In this document: in pieces, positions 18,288-28,094 of the stretch
Layout: each line of letters starts with the position of its first letter
Position numbering within the stretch: position 1 is the first letter of the stretch
From: an uncultured Prevotella sp.
GTDB taxonomy: Bacteria > Bacteroidota > Bacteroidia > Bacteroidales > Bacteroidaceae
Length of the DNA: 64,000 bases
NCBI GenBank assembly: GCA_905233825.1
Contig: CAJOFE010000004.1
Location: 1 to 64,000, forward strand
Direction of reading: 5' to 3'
The notes under the pieces: generated by a model
Told to the model about the DNA's origin: nothing
The model's input: the letters and a program-made list of their open reading frames with translations, nothing else
The model's database searches: none
Translations under genes and position numbers: made by a program

Positions 18288-19526
18288 TTAGTCCTTCAGC
18301 GAGGGATCTATAGCCTCGAGCTCTGCCATCTTGGCTTTGTCGCCCAGCGAGTAGTAGATGCGGTAGAGAGGATATACCCAGTGGGTGCTCTCGTGCTCGG
18401 GGTCGAGCTCGCGGGTCTTCTCCAGGTAGATCTTGGCCTCGCGGAGTACGTCCTTCACCTTCTCGGAGTTCTCCTTGGTGAGGGCCATGGTCTTCTTGTC
18501 CATCAGGGCGTCGTTGAGGGCGATGGCCTTAGAGTTGAGGCATACGCCGGTGTTGAAGACGACGGGAATCCATGTGGGGTCGAGCTCGGCGGCCTTCTTG
18601 AAGGCTTCGATGGCGGGGTCCCAGTTCTCGTCGTTCATCTCGGCTTCTCCATACAGGGCCCATGCCATCTTGTTGTTGGCATCAATCTTGGTTTCTGCCT
18701 TGGCCCATTCCTTCATGGCTGCGTTGTCGTTGGCATGTGCGTAGTAATCCTGCATGAGGTTGAAGTACTGCTCCTTGGCGGGATCGGCTGCGTGCAAGCG
18801 CTTCAGCTCGTTCAGGTAGGCCACTGAGTCGGCCTTGTTCTGAGCGGTCTCCTTCTGGATGAAGAGCTTCATGTTGATGGCGTCGTCCTGCTTGTCGGGG
18901 AAGGAAGTTGCCAGTTCGGCATACTTCTTGGCAGTCTCGTAGTCCTTCTGCTGATAGGCCAGCAGGGCGGTGTTGTAGGTAGCATCGGGAAGAAGGCTGT
19001 CAACGCCTAAGTTCATGTCGTGGAAGAGGGGCGACTTGGCACTCTCGATATAGGCTCCCCATGCTTTCATGGCACCGGCATTGTTCTTGTCCTGATACTG
19101 CATGACGCCACCGTTGTAGAGCCACTGGCGCTCTTGCAGATAGCGTGTAGCGTTGGTCTTGTGGAAACGAATCTTCACCTTTCCCTTCTCGTTGGGCTGG
19201 ATGTCGTACTTCTCGCACTCCTCAGCAGCCTTGAAGGCTTCAATAAGGCCGTTGACCATGCGGTCGGTATCAACCTGCTTGCCGAGGACACGCTTCTGGA
19301 ACTCGTCGTTATAAATCTTGTACTTGATGTCGCTCATGAGGTTCCACGCTGCGGCTTTGTCTTTCGTCTCAGCCGACGTGAGGGCAGGAGTCAGCTTGGC
19401 GGCAGCTTCGTCGAGCTTGCCAGCCGAGAAGAGGCTCTTTGCTTCTTTCACCAGGTTGTCCTGGGCAAAGGCGGTGGTGGCAGCTACTGCCATCAGGGCC
19501 ATCATAATGACTTTTTTCATTTTCAT
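18288..19526 (-). CDS. Exported tetratricopeptide-repeat protein
   Basis: A 412-residue protein with a cleavable signal peptide (MKKVIMMALMAVAATTAFAQ) and helical repeats. TPR-like units are visible near residues 26-60 (AKSLFSAGKLDEAAAKL), 180-215 (NTALLAYQQKDYETAKKYAELA) and 290-325 (ALYGEAEMNDENWDPAIEAFKKAAELDP). It is presumably periplasmic and acts as a protein scaffold; no partner can be read from the sequence. It is 88 bases downstream of gyrA on the same strand and may be co-transcribed with it. Either of two nearby Met codons, at 19526 or 19520, could be the start. Confidence 0.8.
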   Translation of the reverse strand: MKMKKVIMMALMAVAATTAFAQDNLVKEAKSLFSAGKLDEAAAKLTPALTSAETKDKAAAWNLMSDIKYKIYNDEFQKRVLGKQVDTDRMVNGLIEAFKAAEECEKYDIQPNEKGKVKIRFHKTNATRYLQERQWLYNGGVMQYQDKNNAGAMKAWGAYIESAKSPLFHDMNLGVDSLLPDATYNTALLAYQQKDYETAKKYAELATSFPDKQDDAINMKLFIQKETAQNKADSVAYLNELKRLHAADPAKEQYFNLMQDYYAHANDNAAMKEWAKAETKIDANNKMAWALYGEAEMNDENWDPAIEAFKKAAELDPTWIPVVFNTGVCLNSKAIALNDALMDKKTMALTKENSEKVKDVLREAKIYLEKTRELDPEHESTHWVYPLYRIYYSLGDKAKMAELEAIDPSLKD

Positions 19527-19614
19527 TTAAGTTATAAAAGGGTTATACAATTATACTTTTTTGCTGTTTTGCTATTTGACGTATGTACTATGTGTTATGT
19601 ATAATGTACTAAGT

Positions 19615-22158
19615 TTATTCGGTAGGGGCAGAGGTTTCTTCTTCTGACTCCATTTCAGCCTGTTCCTCAGCCAGTTCCTCTTCGGTGGCTTTCTGCACCT
19701 TGCAGACGCTGGCTATGGTGTCGTTCTTCTTGGTGAGGTTGATGAGACGCACACCTTGCGTGGCACGGCCCATGACGCGCACCTCGCTGACGTTCAGACG
19801 GATGAGGATGCCGCTCTTGTTGATGATCATGAGGTCGTTCTCGTCGGTCACCACCTTGATGGCTACCAGACGGCCGGTTTTCTCGGTAATGGCGAGGGTC
19901 TTCACGCCCTTGGTGCCACGGGCAGTCTTGCGGTAGTCCTCGATGTCGCTACGCTTGCCGTAGCCGTTCTCCGATACCACCATAATGGTCTCGGTCTGCG
20001 GGTCGTTGACGCATACCATGCCTACCACTTCATCGTCGCCGCCGTCGAGGCGCATACCGATGACACCTGTTGCCACGCGGCCCATCGTACGCACCTGGTC
20101 TTCGTTGAAGCGCACGGCACGTCCGTTGCGGTTAGCCAGCAGAATCTCGTTGTGACCGTTGGTCAGACGTACGCCTACCACCTGGTCGCCCTCGTTGATG
20201 TTGATGGCGATGACGCCGGCAGCACGCACGTTCTTATACTGGTTGAGGCAGGTCTTCTTCACAATGCCTTGCTTGGTGGCGAACACCACGAAGTGCGAAT
20301 TGAGGAACTCCTCGTCGTCGAACTTCTTGATGCGCAGCACGGCGTTGATGGCATCGTCGGACTCGATGTTGAGCATGTTCTGGATGGCGCGTCCCTTCGA
20401 GTTGCGGTCGCCCTCGGGAATCTCGTAGCACTTCTGCCAGTAGCAGCGTCCCTTCTGGGTGAAGAAGAGTAGCGTGTTGTGCATGGTGGCAGGATAGATG
20501 TACTCGGTGAAGTCGTTGTCGCGATGGCGTGCGCCCTTCGAGCCCATGCCGCCACGTCCCTGTGCGTGGAACTCAGCCAGCGGCGTGCGCTTGATGTAGC
20601 CCATGTGAGAGATGGTGATGACCACGGGGTCATCGGGATAGAAGTCCTCGGCGTTGAACTCGTGGTCGAAGGGGATAATCTCCGTCTTGCGCTCGTCGCC
20701 GTATTTCTCCTTCACTTCCTGCAGCTCCTGCTTCATCACTTCCTTGCAGCGCTCGGGGTTGTCGAGAATCTCCTGCAGGTCGGAAATGAGCTTCATCAGG
20801 TCGTCATACTCCTGATGCAGCTGATCTACACGCAGACCCGTGAGCTGGCTCAGGCGCATATCGACGATAGCCTTCGACTGCGGCTCATCGAGGTCGAAGC
20901 GGGCTTCCAGGTTGCGCTGGGCATCAACGGGTGTCTTGCTGTTACGTATAATGTGTACCACCTCGTCGATGTTGTTCACGGCGATGATTAAGCCTTCGAG
21001 GATGTGTGCACGCTCCTGGGCTTTCTTCAGGTCATACTTGGTGCGACGGATGGTCACCTCGTGGCGATGATCCACGAAGTAGCGTATGCATTCCTTCAGC
21101 GTGAGCAGCTTCGGGCGCAATTTGCCATGGGTACCAGGAATGGGTACCAGAGCGATGTTATTAACTGAGAATGAGCTCTGTAGGGCCGTCATCTTGAAGA
21201 GCTTGTTCAGGATAACATTGGCGTTGGCATCACGCTTCACATCGACCACGATACGCATGCCCTGACGGCCAGACTCGTCGTTCACGTTGTGAATGCCCTC
21301 GAGCTTGTGCTGATTGGCCAGCTCGGCGATATAGGCCACGAGGTCGGCCTTGTTCACCCCGTAGGGAATCTCGGTAACCACAATCTTATCGTGGGTCTCG
21401 CCAGCCTCAATCTCAGCCTTGGCACGCATCACGATGCGTCCGCGACCGGTCTCGTAGGCATCGCGCACTCCCTGCAGGCCGTAGATATAGGCTCCCGTGG
21501 GGAAGTCGGGGCCTGGGATGTATTGCATGAGTCCCTCACAGTCGATGTCGGGATTATCGATGTAGGCACAGCAGCCGTCGATAACCTCGCCCAGATTGTG
21601 CGTCGGCATGTTCGTAGCCATACCCACGGCAATACCGTTGCCGCCGTTCACCAGCAGATTGGGCACTTTCGTAGGCATCACGCTGGGCTCGAGCAGGGTG
21701 TTGTCGAAGTTGGGGTCCATATCGACGGTATCCTTCTCGAGGTCGTCCATGATGTGCTCGCCCATCTTCGAGAGGCGGCACTCGGTATATCGCATGGCAG
21801 CTGGTGAGTCGCCATCCACCGAACCGAAGTTACCCTGACCATCTACTAAGGTGTAGCGCATATTCCACTCCTGTCCCATGCGGACGAGAGCACCATATAC
21901 CGACGCGTCGCCATGGGGGTGATACTTACCCAAAACTTCACCAACCACACGGGCGCACTTCTTGTGCGGCTTGTCGCTGGTGTTGCCGATGCCCATCATG
22001 CCATATAATATACGGCGATGCACAGGTTTAAATCCGTCACGTACATCGGGGAGAGCACGGGCTACAATTACCGACATGGAATAGTCGATGTAGGAGCTTT
22101 TCATCTCCTCCTCAATGTTAATCTTCAAGATTCTGTCGTTGTCAAACGTCTGATCCAC
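19615..22158 (-). CDS. gyrA: DNA gyrase subunit A
   Basis: An 847-residue breakage-reunion subunit of gyrase, which adds negative supercoils with GyrB. The catalytic Tyr is in AAMRYTECR. The C-terminal beta-pinwheel has GyrA-box-like repeats, including the segment [12 protein letters not shown], and ends in an acidic tail ([16 protein letters not shown]). The quinolone-determining region reads [15 protein letters not shown], so the position of E. coli Ser83 is Ala (residue 85) and that of Asp87 is Gly (residue 89). Start [20 protein letters not shown] fits the family. Confidence 0.96.
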   Translation of the reverse strand: MDQTFDNDRILKINIEEEMKSSYIDYSMSVIVARALPDVRDGFKPVHRRILYGMMGIGNTSDKPHKKCARVVGEVLGKYHPHGDASVYGALVRMGQEWNMRYTLVDGQGNFGSVDGDSPAAMRYTECRLSKMGEHIMDDLEKDTVDMDPNFDNTLLEPSVMPTKVPNLLVNGGNGIAVGMATNMPTHNLGEVIDGCCAYIDNPDIDCEGLMQYIPGPDFPTGAYIYGLQGVRDAYETGRGRIVMRAKAEIEAGETHDKIVVTEIPYGVNKADLVAYIAELANQHKLEGIHNVNDESGRQGMRIVVDVKRDANANVILNKLFKMTALQSSFSVNNIALVPIPGTHGKLRPKLLTLKECIRYFVDHRHEVTIRRTKYDLKKAQERAHILEGLIIAVNNIDEVVHIIRNSKTPVDAQRNLEARFDLDEPQSKAIVDMRLSQLTGLRVDQLHQEYDDLMKLISDLQEILDNPERCKEVMKQELQEVKEKYGDERKTEIIPFDHEFNAEDFYPDDPVVITISHMGYIKRTPLAEFHAQGRGGMGSKGARHRDNDFTEYIYPATMHNTLLFFTQKGRCYWQKCYEIPEGDRNSKGRAIQNMLNIESDDAINAVLRIKKFDDEEFLNSHFVVFATKQGIVKKTCLNQYKNVRAAGVIAININEGDQVVGVRLTNGHNEILLANRNGRAVRFNEDQVRTMGRVATGVIGMRLDGGDDEVVGMVCVNDPQTETIMVVSENGYGKRSDIEDYRKTARGTKGVKTLAITEKTGRLVAIKVVTDENDLMIINKSGILIRLNVSEVRVMGRATQGVRLINLTKKNDTIASVCKVQKATEEELAEEQAEMESEEETSAPTE

Positions 22159-22295
22159 TTTTCAATTTGAAATTTAACTATTTTACTATTTGCGATTAAT
22201 TTCTGCAATTTTTACTGCCTTGCTTTGAGGCTAAAATCGCCGTAGAGGGCATTTTTAAGCCCGCTGACGCGTTTTCGCCATTTTCTTACAGCATG

Positions 22296-22303
22296 CAAAG
22301 GTA
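22296..22303 (-). promoter_or_regulatory. -7 element upstream of gyrA
   Basis: TACCTTTG on the minus strand (complement of 22296-22303) lies 138 bases before the gyrA start, giving a long leader. The leader carries the GGCTAAAATCGCC segment near 22229. No well-spaced TTG box was seen. Confidence 0.55.
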
Positions 22304-22350
22304 GGCATTTTTCTTCAAACAAATGCCATTTAAGCAAATTTTAACCTAAC

Positions 22351-23133
22351 TTATCTGACGGTGATGTGGAAACAGGGTTGTCGGACCTCGTACTTGATGT
22401 AGCAACGGCCCTGCTGGCGTAAGTCGCGAAGCACCTCGCTGAGCACGTATTTCAGCTTGTCGCTGGGAATTTCTCCCTTGGGAACGACGGCTACATACTG
22501 GTTGTAGTTGATATCGAAAGTGGTGCCGTAGAGATGGCACGATTGCTCGGTGGCGTTCTTGTTGGAGCGACGCAGACGGGTCACATCAGCCTCAGAACGC
22601 AGTACACTACTCACCACCATCTGGTGCAAAGGCAGGCCTTTTACGTGCAAACTGTCAAAGAAATTCCTACCGATGTCTTCCAGCAGGATGGCGGCATGAG
22701 GCACTAGGTAGGGGATGCTGGCATCAAGATGGGCCAAGGTGTAGTAGGGCGAGGAACCTATATACACCACTTCGTTCTTGCGCGTCTCGGCATCGGCACG
22801 GTCTTTCACGGGCGACACACCCCAGCGCTGGGCAGCTACCAGCTGTACATGATTGCTGTCGGGGAAAGCCTCAGCATAGCTGTGGACGCTCTTGATAGGG
22901 TGGGGACGCTCTCCGTTTTTCAGGAAAGGCACGGGGTGGTTGGCTGACACGTAATCGGTAACGACAGGCGTCTCTTTTACAATACTGTCGGTGGAAATAC
23001 TGAGCGTATCGGCCTGCACCTGTGCCTCCTCTTTCCCTGCTATTCCAGGAAAGACACAACGCACCAATGCGAGCACCATTACCGTGATGCCGAAGGCCTG
23101 AATGTACAGATGTTTTACTCGTTTCGTTGCCAT
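22351..23133 (-). CDS. DUF5715 family protein, M15 peptidase-like
   Basis: A 260-residue protein with one N-terminal membrane anchor (about residues 10-27). The C-terminal half resembles DUF5715 and the D-Ala-D-Ala carboxypeptidase (M15) fold: SSVLRSEADVTRLRRSN, then SCHLYGTTFDINY, which matches the zinc-binding SxHxxGxAxD pattern, and a final HITV that could supply the last zinc His. It probably acts on peptidoglycan in the periplasm, but substrate is not proven. The start at 23133 is used because the promoter -7 element covers 23143-23150. Confidence 0.75.
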   Translation of the reverse strand: MATKRVKHLYIQAFGITVMVLALVRCVFPGIAGKEEAQVQADTLSISTDSIVKETPVVTDYVSANHPVPFLKNGERPHPIKSVHSYAEAFPDSNHVQLVAAQRWGVSPVKDRADAETRKNEVVYIGSSPYYTLAHLDASIPYLVPHAAILLEDIGRNFFDSLHVKGLPLHQMVVSSVLRSEADVTRLRRSNKNATEQSCHLYGTTFDINYNQYVAVVPKGEIPSDKLKYVLSEVLRDLRQQGRCYIKYEVRQPCFHITVR

Positions 23134-23142
23134 TTCCGGGTG

Positions 23143-23150
23143 CAAAGGTA
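23143..23150 (-). promoter_or_regulatory. -7 element of the DUF5715 gene
   Basis: TACCTTTG on the minus strand (complement of 23143-23150), ten bases before the chosen ATG at 23133, so the leader is very short. It rules out the in-frame TTG at 23145 as a start. Confidence 0.65.
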
Positions 23151-23202
23151 CGAAATTTTATTTAAACTAATGTGAAAAGGCGGTTAAGAAAATGTAATAC
23201 GC

Positions 23203-23233
23203 TTGCATGAATCAGGAAAAAATAGTACTTTTG
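23203..23233 (+). promoter_or_regulatory. Promoter of ftsY-rimO
   Basis: TTG at 23203-23205, a 20-bp spacer and TACTTTTG at 23226-23233 match the Bacteroidota promoter. ftsY begins at 23262. Confidence 0.78.
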
Positions 23234-23261
23234 CACTTCGGAAAATACATTATTAATCGTT

Positions 23262-24215
23262 ATGGGATTGTTTGGACTGTTTAGTAAGAACAAGAAAGAG
23301 ACGCTGGACAAAGGTCTTGAGAAAACGAAATCCAGCGTCTTCGACAAGCTGGCACGTGCCGTTGCCGGAAAATCAAAGGTCGATGATGACGTGCTGGATA
23401 ACTTGGAAGAGGTGTTGATTACCAGCGACGTAGGCGTCGATACTACCTTGAAAATCATTCAACGCATCGAGGAACGCGTGGCCCGCGACAAGTATGTCTC
23501 TACAAGCGAGCTGAACGGCATTCTTCGCGACGAGATAGCATCGTTATTGGCCGAGAATAATTCGGCTGACAACAGCAACTGGGATTTGCCTGCCGATCAT
23601 AAGCCCTACGTTATCCTGGTGGTGGGCGTGAACGGCGTGGGTAAGACAACCACCATTGGCAAACTGGCCTGGCAATTCAAGCAGGCCGGCAAGAAAGTCT
23701 ATCTGGGTGCTGCCGATACCTTCCGTGCTGCTGCCGTAGAGCAACTTTGCATCTGGGGCGAGCGTGTGGGAGTGCCCGTCATCAAGCAGCAGATGGGTAG
23801 CGACCCTGCATCGGTGGCTTTCGACACCTTGCAGAGCGCAAAGGCAAATGGTGCCGACGTGGTGCTTATCGATACGGCTGGACGTCTGCACAACAAGATA
23901 GGACTGATGAACGAGCTGAAGAAAATCAAGGATGTGATGAAGAAGGTGCTGCCCGAGGCTCCTGACGAGGTGATGCTCGTGCTCGATGGCTCTACTGGTC
24001 AGAACGCTTTTGAGCAAGCTCGTCAGTTCTCGGCTGTGACACAGATTACCTCATTAGCCATTACCAAGCTCGATGGCACGGCCAAAGGCGGTGTGGTCAT
24101 CGGCATCAGCGACCAGCTGAAAGTCCCCGTGAAATACATCGGACTGGGCGAGGGAATGGAAGACCTGCAACTCTTCGACCGCAAGGAGTTTGTTGATTCA
24201 TTGTTCAAATCTTGA
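23262..24215 (+). CDS. ftsY: Signal recognition particle receptor FtsY
   Basis: A 317-residue GTPase that docks the signal recognition particle with nascent membrane proteins at the inner membrane. It has a short N domain (to about 95) and a G domain with GVNGVGKTT (122-130), DTAGR (204-208) and TKLDG (268-272). The acidic A domain of the E. coli protein is missing, as in many Bacteroidota. Its stop codon overlaps the TTG start of rimO, so the two are translationally linked. Confidence 0.96.
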   Translation: MGLFGLFSKNKKETLDKGLEKTKSSVFDKLARAVAGKSKVDDDVLDNLEEVLITSDVGVDTTLKIIQRIEERVARDKYVSTSELNGILRDEIASLLAENNSADNSNWDLPADHKPYVILVVGVNGVGKTTTIGKLAWQFKQAGKKVYLGAADTFRAAAVEQLCIWGERVGVPVIKQQMGSDPASVAFDTLQSAKANGADVVLIDTAGRLHNKIGLMNELKKIKDVMKKVLPEAPDEVMLVLDGSTGQNAFEQARQFSAVTQITSLAITKLDGTAKGGVVIGISDQLKVPVKYIGLGEGMEDLQLFDRKEFVDSLFKS

Positions 24216-25507
24216 AAACCGTTGATTTCATCTCGCTGGGGTGCTCGAAGAATCTAGTGGATTCTGAGCAGCTAATGGGTCTTTTTAAGACCCATGGCTT
24301 TCGTGTGACTCATGATAGCGAAAACCCGCAAGGTGAGATAGTTGTGGTGAATACCTGTGGCTTTATTGCCGATGCTAAGGAAGAGAGCATTAACACCATC
24401 CTGGAACAGGTGCAACGCAAGGCTGAGGGCCGCCTGGAACGCCTCTATGTGATGGGATGCCTGTCGGAACGGTACCTTGCCGACCTCGAAGCCGAGATAC
24501 CCGAGGTGGATGGGTGGTTTGGGAAGTTCAACTATAGGGAACTATTGAAAAGCCTTACCCTCAGCGCCTCTCCAATAGGAGAGGGAAGAAGATGCTTGAC
24601 CACTCCCAGTCACTATGCCTATCTGAAAATTAGCGAGGGCTGCGACCGTCATTGCGCCTATTGCGCCATTCCCCTTATCACAGGGCATCATCAGAGCCGT
24701 CCTATGGAGGAAATTCTCGACGAGGTGCGATGGATGGTGAGTCAGGGCGTGAAAGAACTGCAGGTCATCGCTCAGGAGCTGACCTATTATGGGATAGATC
24801 TCTATGGTGAGCAACGCATCGCTCAGCTGATAGAGGAAATGGCGCACATAGATGGTGTGGAATGGATTCGCCTGCACTATGCCTATCCTACGCATTTCCC
24901 CTGGGAACTGCTACGTGTCATTCGCGATAACGATAACGTATGCAAGTACCTTGATGTGGCCTTGCAGCATATTAGCGACAATATGCTCAGTCGCATGCGC
25001 CGTCATATCACGAAGCAGGAAACACTCGATTTCATCGAACGCCTGCGTCGTGAGGTGCCTGGCATCTGTCTGAGGACCACACTCATGGTGGGCTTCCCTG
25101 GTGAGACGGAAGAAGATTTCCAAGAACTGCTCGACTTCACCCGCTGGGCACGTTTCGAGCGAATGGGAGCTTTCGCCTATAGTGAGGAGGAAGGTACCTA
25201 CGCCGCAGAGCACTATGAGGACGATGTGCCTGCCGAGGTGAAAGAACGTCGCCTGTCGAAGCTGATGCGTGTTCAGCAGAACATTAGTGCCGAAATAGAA
25301 GAAGCGAAAGTGGGACAGACGTTTAAGGTCATCATCGACCGCAAAGAAGGTGAATACTACGTGGGACGCACGGAGTTTTGCTCGCCCGAGGTAGATCCCG
25401 AAGTGCTGATTCATCGTCAGGATGACGACCTCCATATAGGACAGTTCTATCAGGTTCTGGTAACCGATTCTGAAGAGTTTGACCTCTATGGTGAAATAAC
25501 AGAATAG
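24212..25507 (+). CDS. rimO: Ribosomal protein uS12 methylthiotransferase RimO
   Basis: A 431-residue radical-SAM enzyme that adds a methylthio group to an Asp of ribosomal protein S12. Iron-sulfur cluster ligands are Cys11, Cys49 and Cys83 in the N-terminal domain and CDRHCAYC (144-151) in the radical-SAM domain; a TRAM domain ends the protein. The start is TTG at 24212, sharing bases with the ftsY stop (TTGA). No ATG lies nearby that keeps the conserved KTVDFISLGCSKN. The stretch LTLSASPIGEG (about 115-125) is encoded by a hairpin-like sequence and looks like an insertion. Confidence 0.95.
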   Translation: MKTVDFISLGCSKNLVDSEQLMGLFKTHGFRVTHDSENPQGEIVVVNTCGFIADAKEESINTILEQVQRKAEGRLERLYVMGCLSERYLADLEAEIPEVDGWFGKFNYRELLKSLTLSASPIGEGRRCLTTPSHYAYLKISEGCDRHCAYCAIPLITGHHQSRPMEEILDEVRWMVSQGVKELQVIAQELTYYGIDLYGEQRIAQLIEEMAHIDGVEWIRLHYAYPTHFPWELLRVIRDNDNVCKYLDVALQHISDNMLSRMRRHITKQETLDFIERLRREVPGICLRTTLMVGFPGETEEDFQELLDFTRWARFERMGAFAYSEEEGTYAAEHYEDDVPAEVKERRLSKLMRVQQNISAEIEEAKVGQTFKVIIDRKEGEYYVGRTEFCSPEVDPEVLIHRQDDDLHIGQFYQVLVTDSEEFDLYGEITE

Positions 25508-25532
25508 TGTGAATATTTATGATGAATAAGAT

Positions 25533-25832
25533 ATGAATAACAAAGAATTTATTACCGAACTGGCAAGGCAGAATGGCATTAAGATTACCGATGCCCAACA
25601 GATGATGAGCACGCTGATCAATGCGATGGGTGAGTGCTTTAAGGAGGGTGATGCCGTACAATGGCCAAATTTCGGCTCGTTTGAGGTAAAGAAAAAGATG
25701 GAGCGTGTGATGGTGAATCCATCGACAGGACAGCGCATGCTGATACCACCTAAGCTCACGCTGGCTTTTCGGCCTAATCTGACAACGAAAGACAAGATCA
25801 AGAAAGGAGGCGAGGACAATGGGCAGGATTAA
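25533..25832 (+). CDS. HU-family DNA-binding protein
   Basis: A 99-residue histone-like protein, cytoplasmic and nucleoid-associated. It begins MNNKEFITELARQNGIKITDAQQMM and has WPNFGSFEVKKK and the DNA-arm segment MVNPSTGQRMLIPPK. A short charged tail follows the HU core. It overlaps the next gene by 14 bases, which also starts with an HU domain, so the pair may form heterodimers; this is inferred from the gene order only. Confidence 0.9.
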   Translation: MNNKEFITELARQNGIKITDAQQMMSTLINAMGECFKEGDAVQWPNFGSFEVKKKMERVMVNPSTGQRMLIPPKLTLAFRPNLTTKDKIKKGGEDNGQD

Positions 25833-27069
25833 TCTTAATGAGCTGGCTGCTGTGCTGGCTGAGAAGTTCGGCTTGGAACGTAGGACGACGCAGCGTTTCC
25901 TAAACACGGTTGTGTCGGTAGTACAAGCAGGCATCGAGAAAGACCGCTTGGTGAAGATCAAGGGATTGGGAACTTTCAAGGTAATTGACGTGGAAGCCCG
26001 TGAAAGCGTGAATGTGAACACGGGTGCGCGCTTGGTTATTGAAGGGCACTCGAAGCTGGCTTTCGTCCCCGATGCCGCCATGAAAGAGCTGGTGAACAAG
26101 CCCTTCTCACAATTCGAGACCGTAGTTCTCAATGATGGCGTGGAGTTTGAAGACATTCAGCAAGAGCCTGCTACTGATGAGGATAGTGTTGCTGAAGAGG
26201 AGGCTGTTGTTGAGGAGGAGATGATAGAAGAAGAAATCATCGAAAATGAGGAGCCTGCTGTTGAAGAGGTAGTAGAGCCTATTGCTGAAAAGGAAGCTCC
26301 AATCTTCGAAAAGGAGGCTCCAATTGTCGAAAAGGAGGCTCCAATCGTCGAAAAGAAAGAAGAAAAGATAGCTCCCCTTATCGGAACGGTTCCAGAGCCA
26401 GCTGATGAAAAACCGCAGGAGGAGGATGAAACGGAAGAAGCTCCCCAAAAGCCACAAGAAGAGGAGCTGGTAGAAGACGAAGTGAAGGAAGAATACGAGG
26501 ACGCCGAGGGTCGTAACGGTTCACGCTGGTACCGGTGGTTAGCTGCTTCTGTACTTGCCCTTGCGATAGGTTTCGCCGGTGGCTATTACGTAGGACACTA
26601 TGTCGTGAAGCCTTCAGCTACGGTACAAGAGTCGAAGGCTGAGTCCGTCTCAGCGCTGGAGACGCCGAAGGCAGAGCCGATGGTGGCATCAGAAGACTCC
26701 GTACAAGCTCCTGTGGCAGCAGCGGCTACCGACTCCATTACTCAGGAAGCTCCCAAGGCTGAAGAACCCGTTGCGCAAGGTGGCGTGCCTGAGTGGGAAC
26801 GATATAACGATATGGATCCTCGTACCCGTAACGGTTATTACTATATCATGGGACTTGACCGCATGGAGGAAGTGCGCGAGGGTGACAATACCAAGCGCAT
26901 AGCCAATCGTGTGTTCGGAGCTGCGGAGATGGCGTGCTACATTGAGGTGTTCAATGGCATTACAGCCTCTACAGAACTGGAACCTGGCACGAAAATCAAG
27001 ATACCGAAGGTGGAACCCAAGAAGTCGGTAAAGAGAAGATTACAACAGGAACAACAAACTAATCAATAA
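25819..27069 (+). CDS. Membrane-spanning HU-LysM protein
   Basis: A 416-residue protein with an unusual domain order. Residues 1-95 form an HU DNA-binding domain (KIKGLGTFKV, VNTGARLVIEGHSKLAFVP). Residues 110-232 are a very acidic linker with three EKEAPI repeats. A single membrane helix spans about 238-262 (YRWLAASVLALAIGFAGGYY). A Pro/Ala-rich spacer leads to a LysM-like domain at about 355-402 (VREGDNTKRIANRVFGAAEM). HU is expected in the cytoplasm and LysM in the periplasm, so it could tether DNA to the cell wall. It overlaps the HU gene upstream and lies 5 bases before moxR. Confidence 0.85.
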   Translation: MGRINLNELAAVLAEKFGLERRTTQRFLNTVVSVVQAGIEKDRLVKIKGLGTFKVIDVEARESVNVNTGARLVIEGHSKLAFVPDAAMKELVNKPFSQFETVVLNDGVEFEDIQQEPATDEDSVAEEEAVVEEEMIEEEIIENEEPAVEEVVEPIAEKEAPIFEKEAPIVEKEAPIVEKKEEKIAPLIGTVPEPADEKPQEEDETEEAPQKPQEEELVEDEVKEEYEDAEGRNGSRWYRWLAASVLALAIGFAGGYYVGHYVVKPSATVQESKAESVSALETPKAEPMVASEDSVQAPVAAAATDSITQEAPKAEEPVAQGGVPEWERYNDMDPRTRNGYYYIMGLDRMEEVREGDNTKRIANRVFGAAEMACYIEVFNGITASTELEPGTKIKIPKVEPKKSVKRRLQQEQQTNQ

Positions 27070-27074
27070 CAACA

Positions 27075-28073
27075 ATGGCAGAGAATATTGACATTCGTGA
27101 ACTGAACATTAGAATCGAGCAGCAGAGCTCGTTTGTTACCAACCTGACAACAGGTATGGATCAGGTCATCGTGGGACAAAGACATCTGATAGATTCACTT
27201 CTCATCGGATTGCTCAGCGATGGAAACATCCTCTTGGAAGGTGTGCCTGGCTTGGCTAAGACGCTGGCCATCAACACGCTGGCCAAGCTGATTGATGCCA
27301 GCTTCAGTCGCATACAGTTTACGCCTGACCTGTTGCCCGCCGATGTTACGGGTACGATGATCTATTCGCAGAAGGATGAGAAGTTTTTGGTGAAGAAAGG
27401 CCCCGTGTTTGCCAACTTCGTGCTGGCCGACGAAATCAACCGTGCTCCGGCAAAAGTGCAGAGTGCTCTGCTCGAAGCCATGCAGGAGAAACAGGTAACC
27501 ATCGGCAGCGAGACTTTTGACCTGCCCAGTCCTTTCTTGGTGATGGCTACGCAGAACCCCATTGAGCAGGAGGGTACCTATCCTCTGCCAGAGGCTCAGG
27601 TCGATCGTTTCATGCTGAAAGTCGTCATCGACTATCCTACCATCGAGGAGGAGAAGAAGATTATCCGCGAGAATATTTGTGAAGGCGGACTGCCTCGGGT
27701 GAAGCCCGTCACAACGGTAGAAGAGATCCTGCGGGCCCGCAAGGTGGTGAACGAGGTATATCTCGACGAGAAGATTGAACAGTACATCGCCGACATCGTC
27801 TTCGCTACCCGCTATCCCGATCGTTATGGTTTGAAGGAGCTGAAGGATATGATTGCCTTTGGTGGCTCGCCTCGTGCCAGTATTAATCTGGCAAAGGCTG
27901 CACGTGCCTACGCCTTCATCAAGCGTCGTGGCTATGTGGTGCCCGAGGACGTGCGTGCTGTGGCTCACGACGTGATGCGCCACCGCATTGGCCTGACCTA
28001 TGAGGCTGAGGCCAGCAACGTGACCAGCGAGGAAATCATTTCTAAGATCATCAATAAGGTTGAAGTGCCCTAA
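27075..28073 (+). CDS. MoxR family AAA+ ATPase
   Basis: A 332-residue AAA+ chaperone-like ATPase. Walker A is GVPGLAKT, Walker B is FVLADEINRAP, and the segment FLVMATQNPIEQEGTYPLPEAQVDRF is typical of the MoxR group. In Bacteroidota this gene heads the bat operon and is thought to help mature or activate the VWA proteins encoded downstream. It is followed in order by the DUF58, membrane, BatA and BatB-C genes with gaps of 2-21 bases. Confidence 0.92.
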   Translation: MAENIDIRELNIRIEQQSSFVTNLTTGMDQVIVGQRHLIDSLLIGLLSDGNILLEGVPGLAKTLAINTLAKLIDASFSRIQFTPDLLPADVTGTMIYSQKDEKFLVKKGPVFANFVLADEINRAPAKVQSALLEAMQEKQVTIGSETFDLPSPFLVMATQNPIEQEGTYPLPEAQVDRFMLKVVIDYPTIEEEKKIIRENICEGGLPRVKPVTTVEEILRARKVVNEVYLDEKIEQYIADIVFATRYPDRYGLKELKDMIAFGGSPRASINLAKAARAYAFIKRRGYVVPEDVRAVAHDVMRHRIGLTYEAEASNVTSEEIISKIINKVEVP

Positions 28074-28094
28074 TGAGTTAGGAGTTAAGAATTG

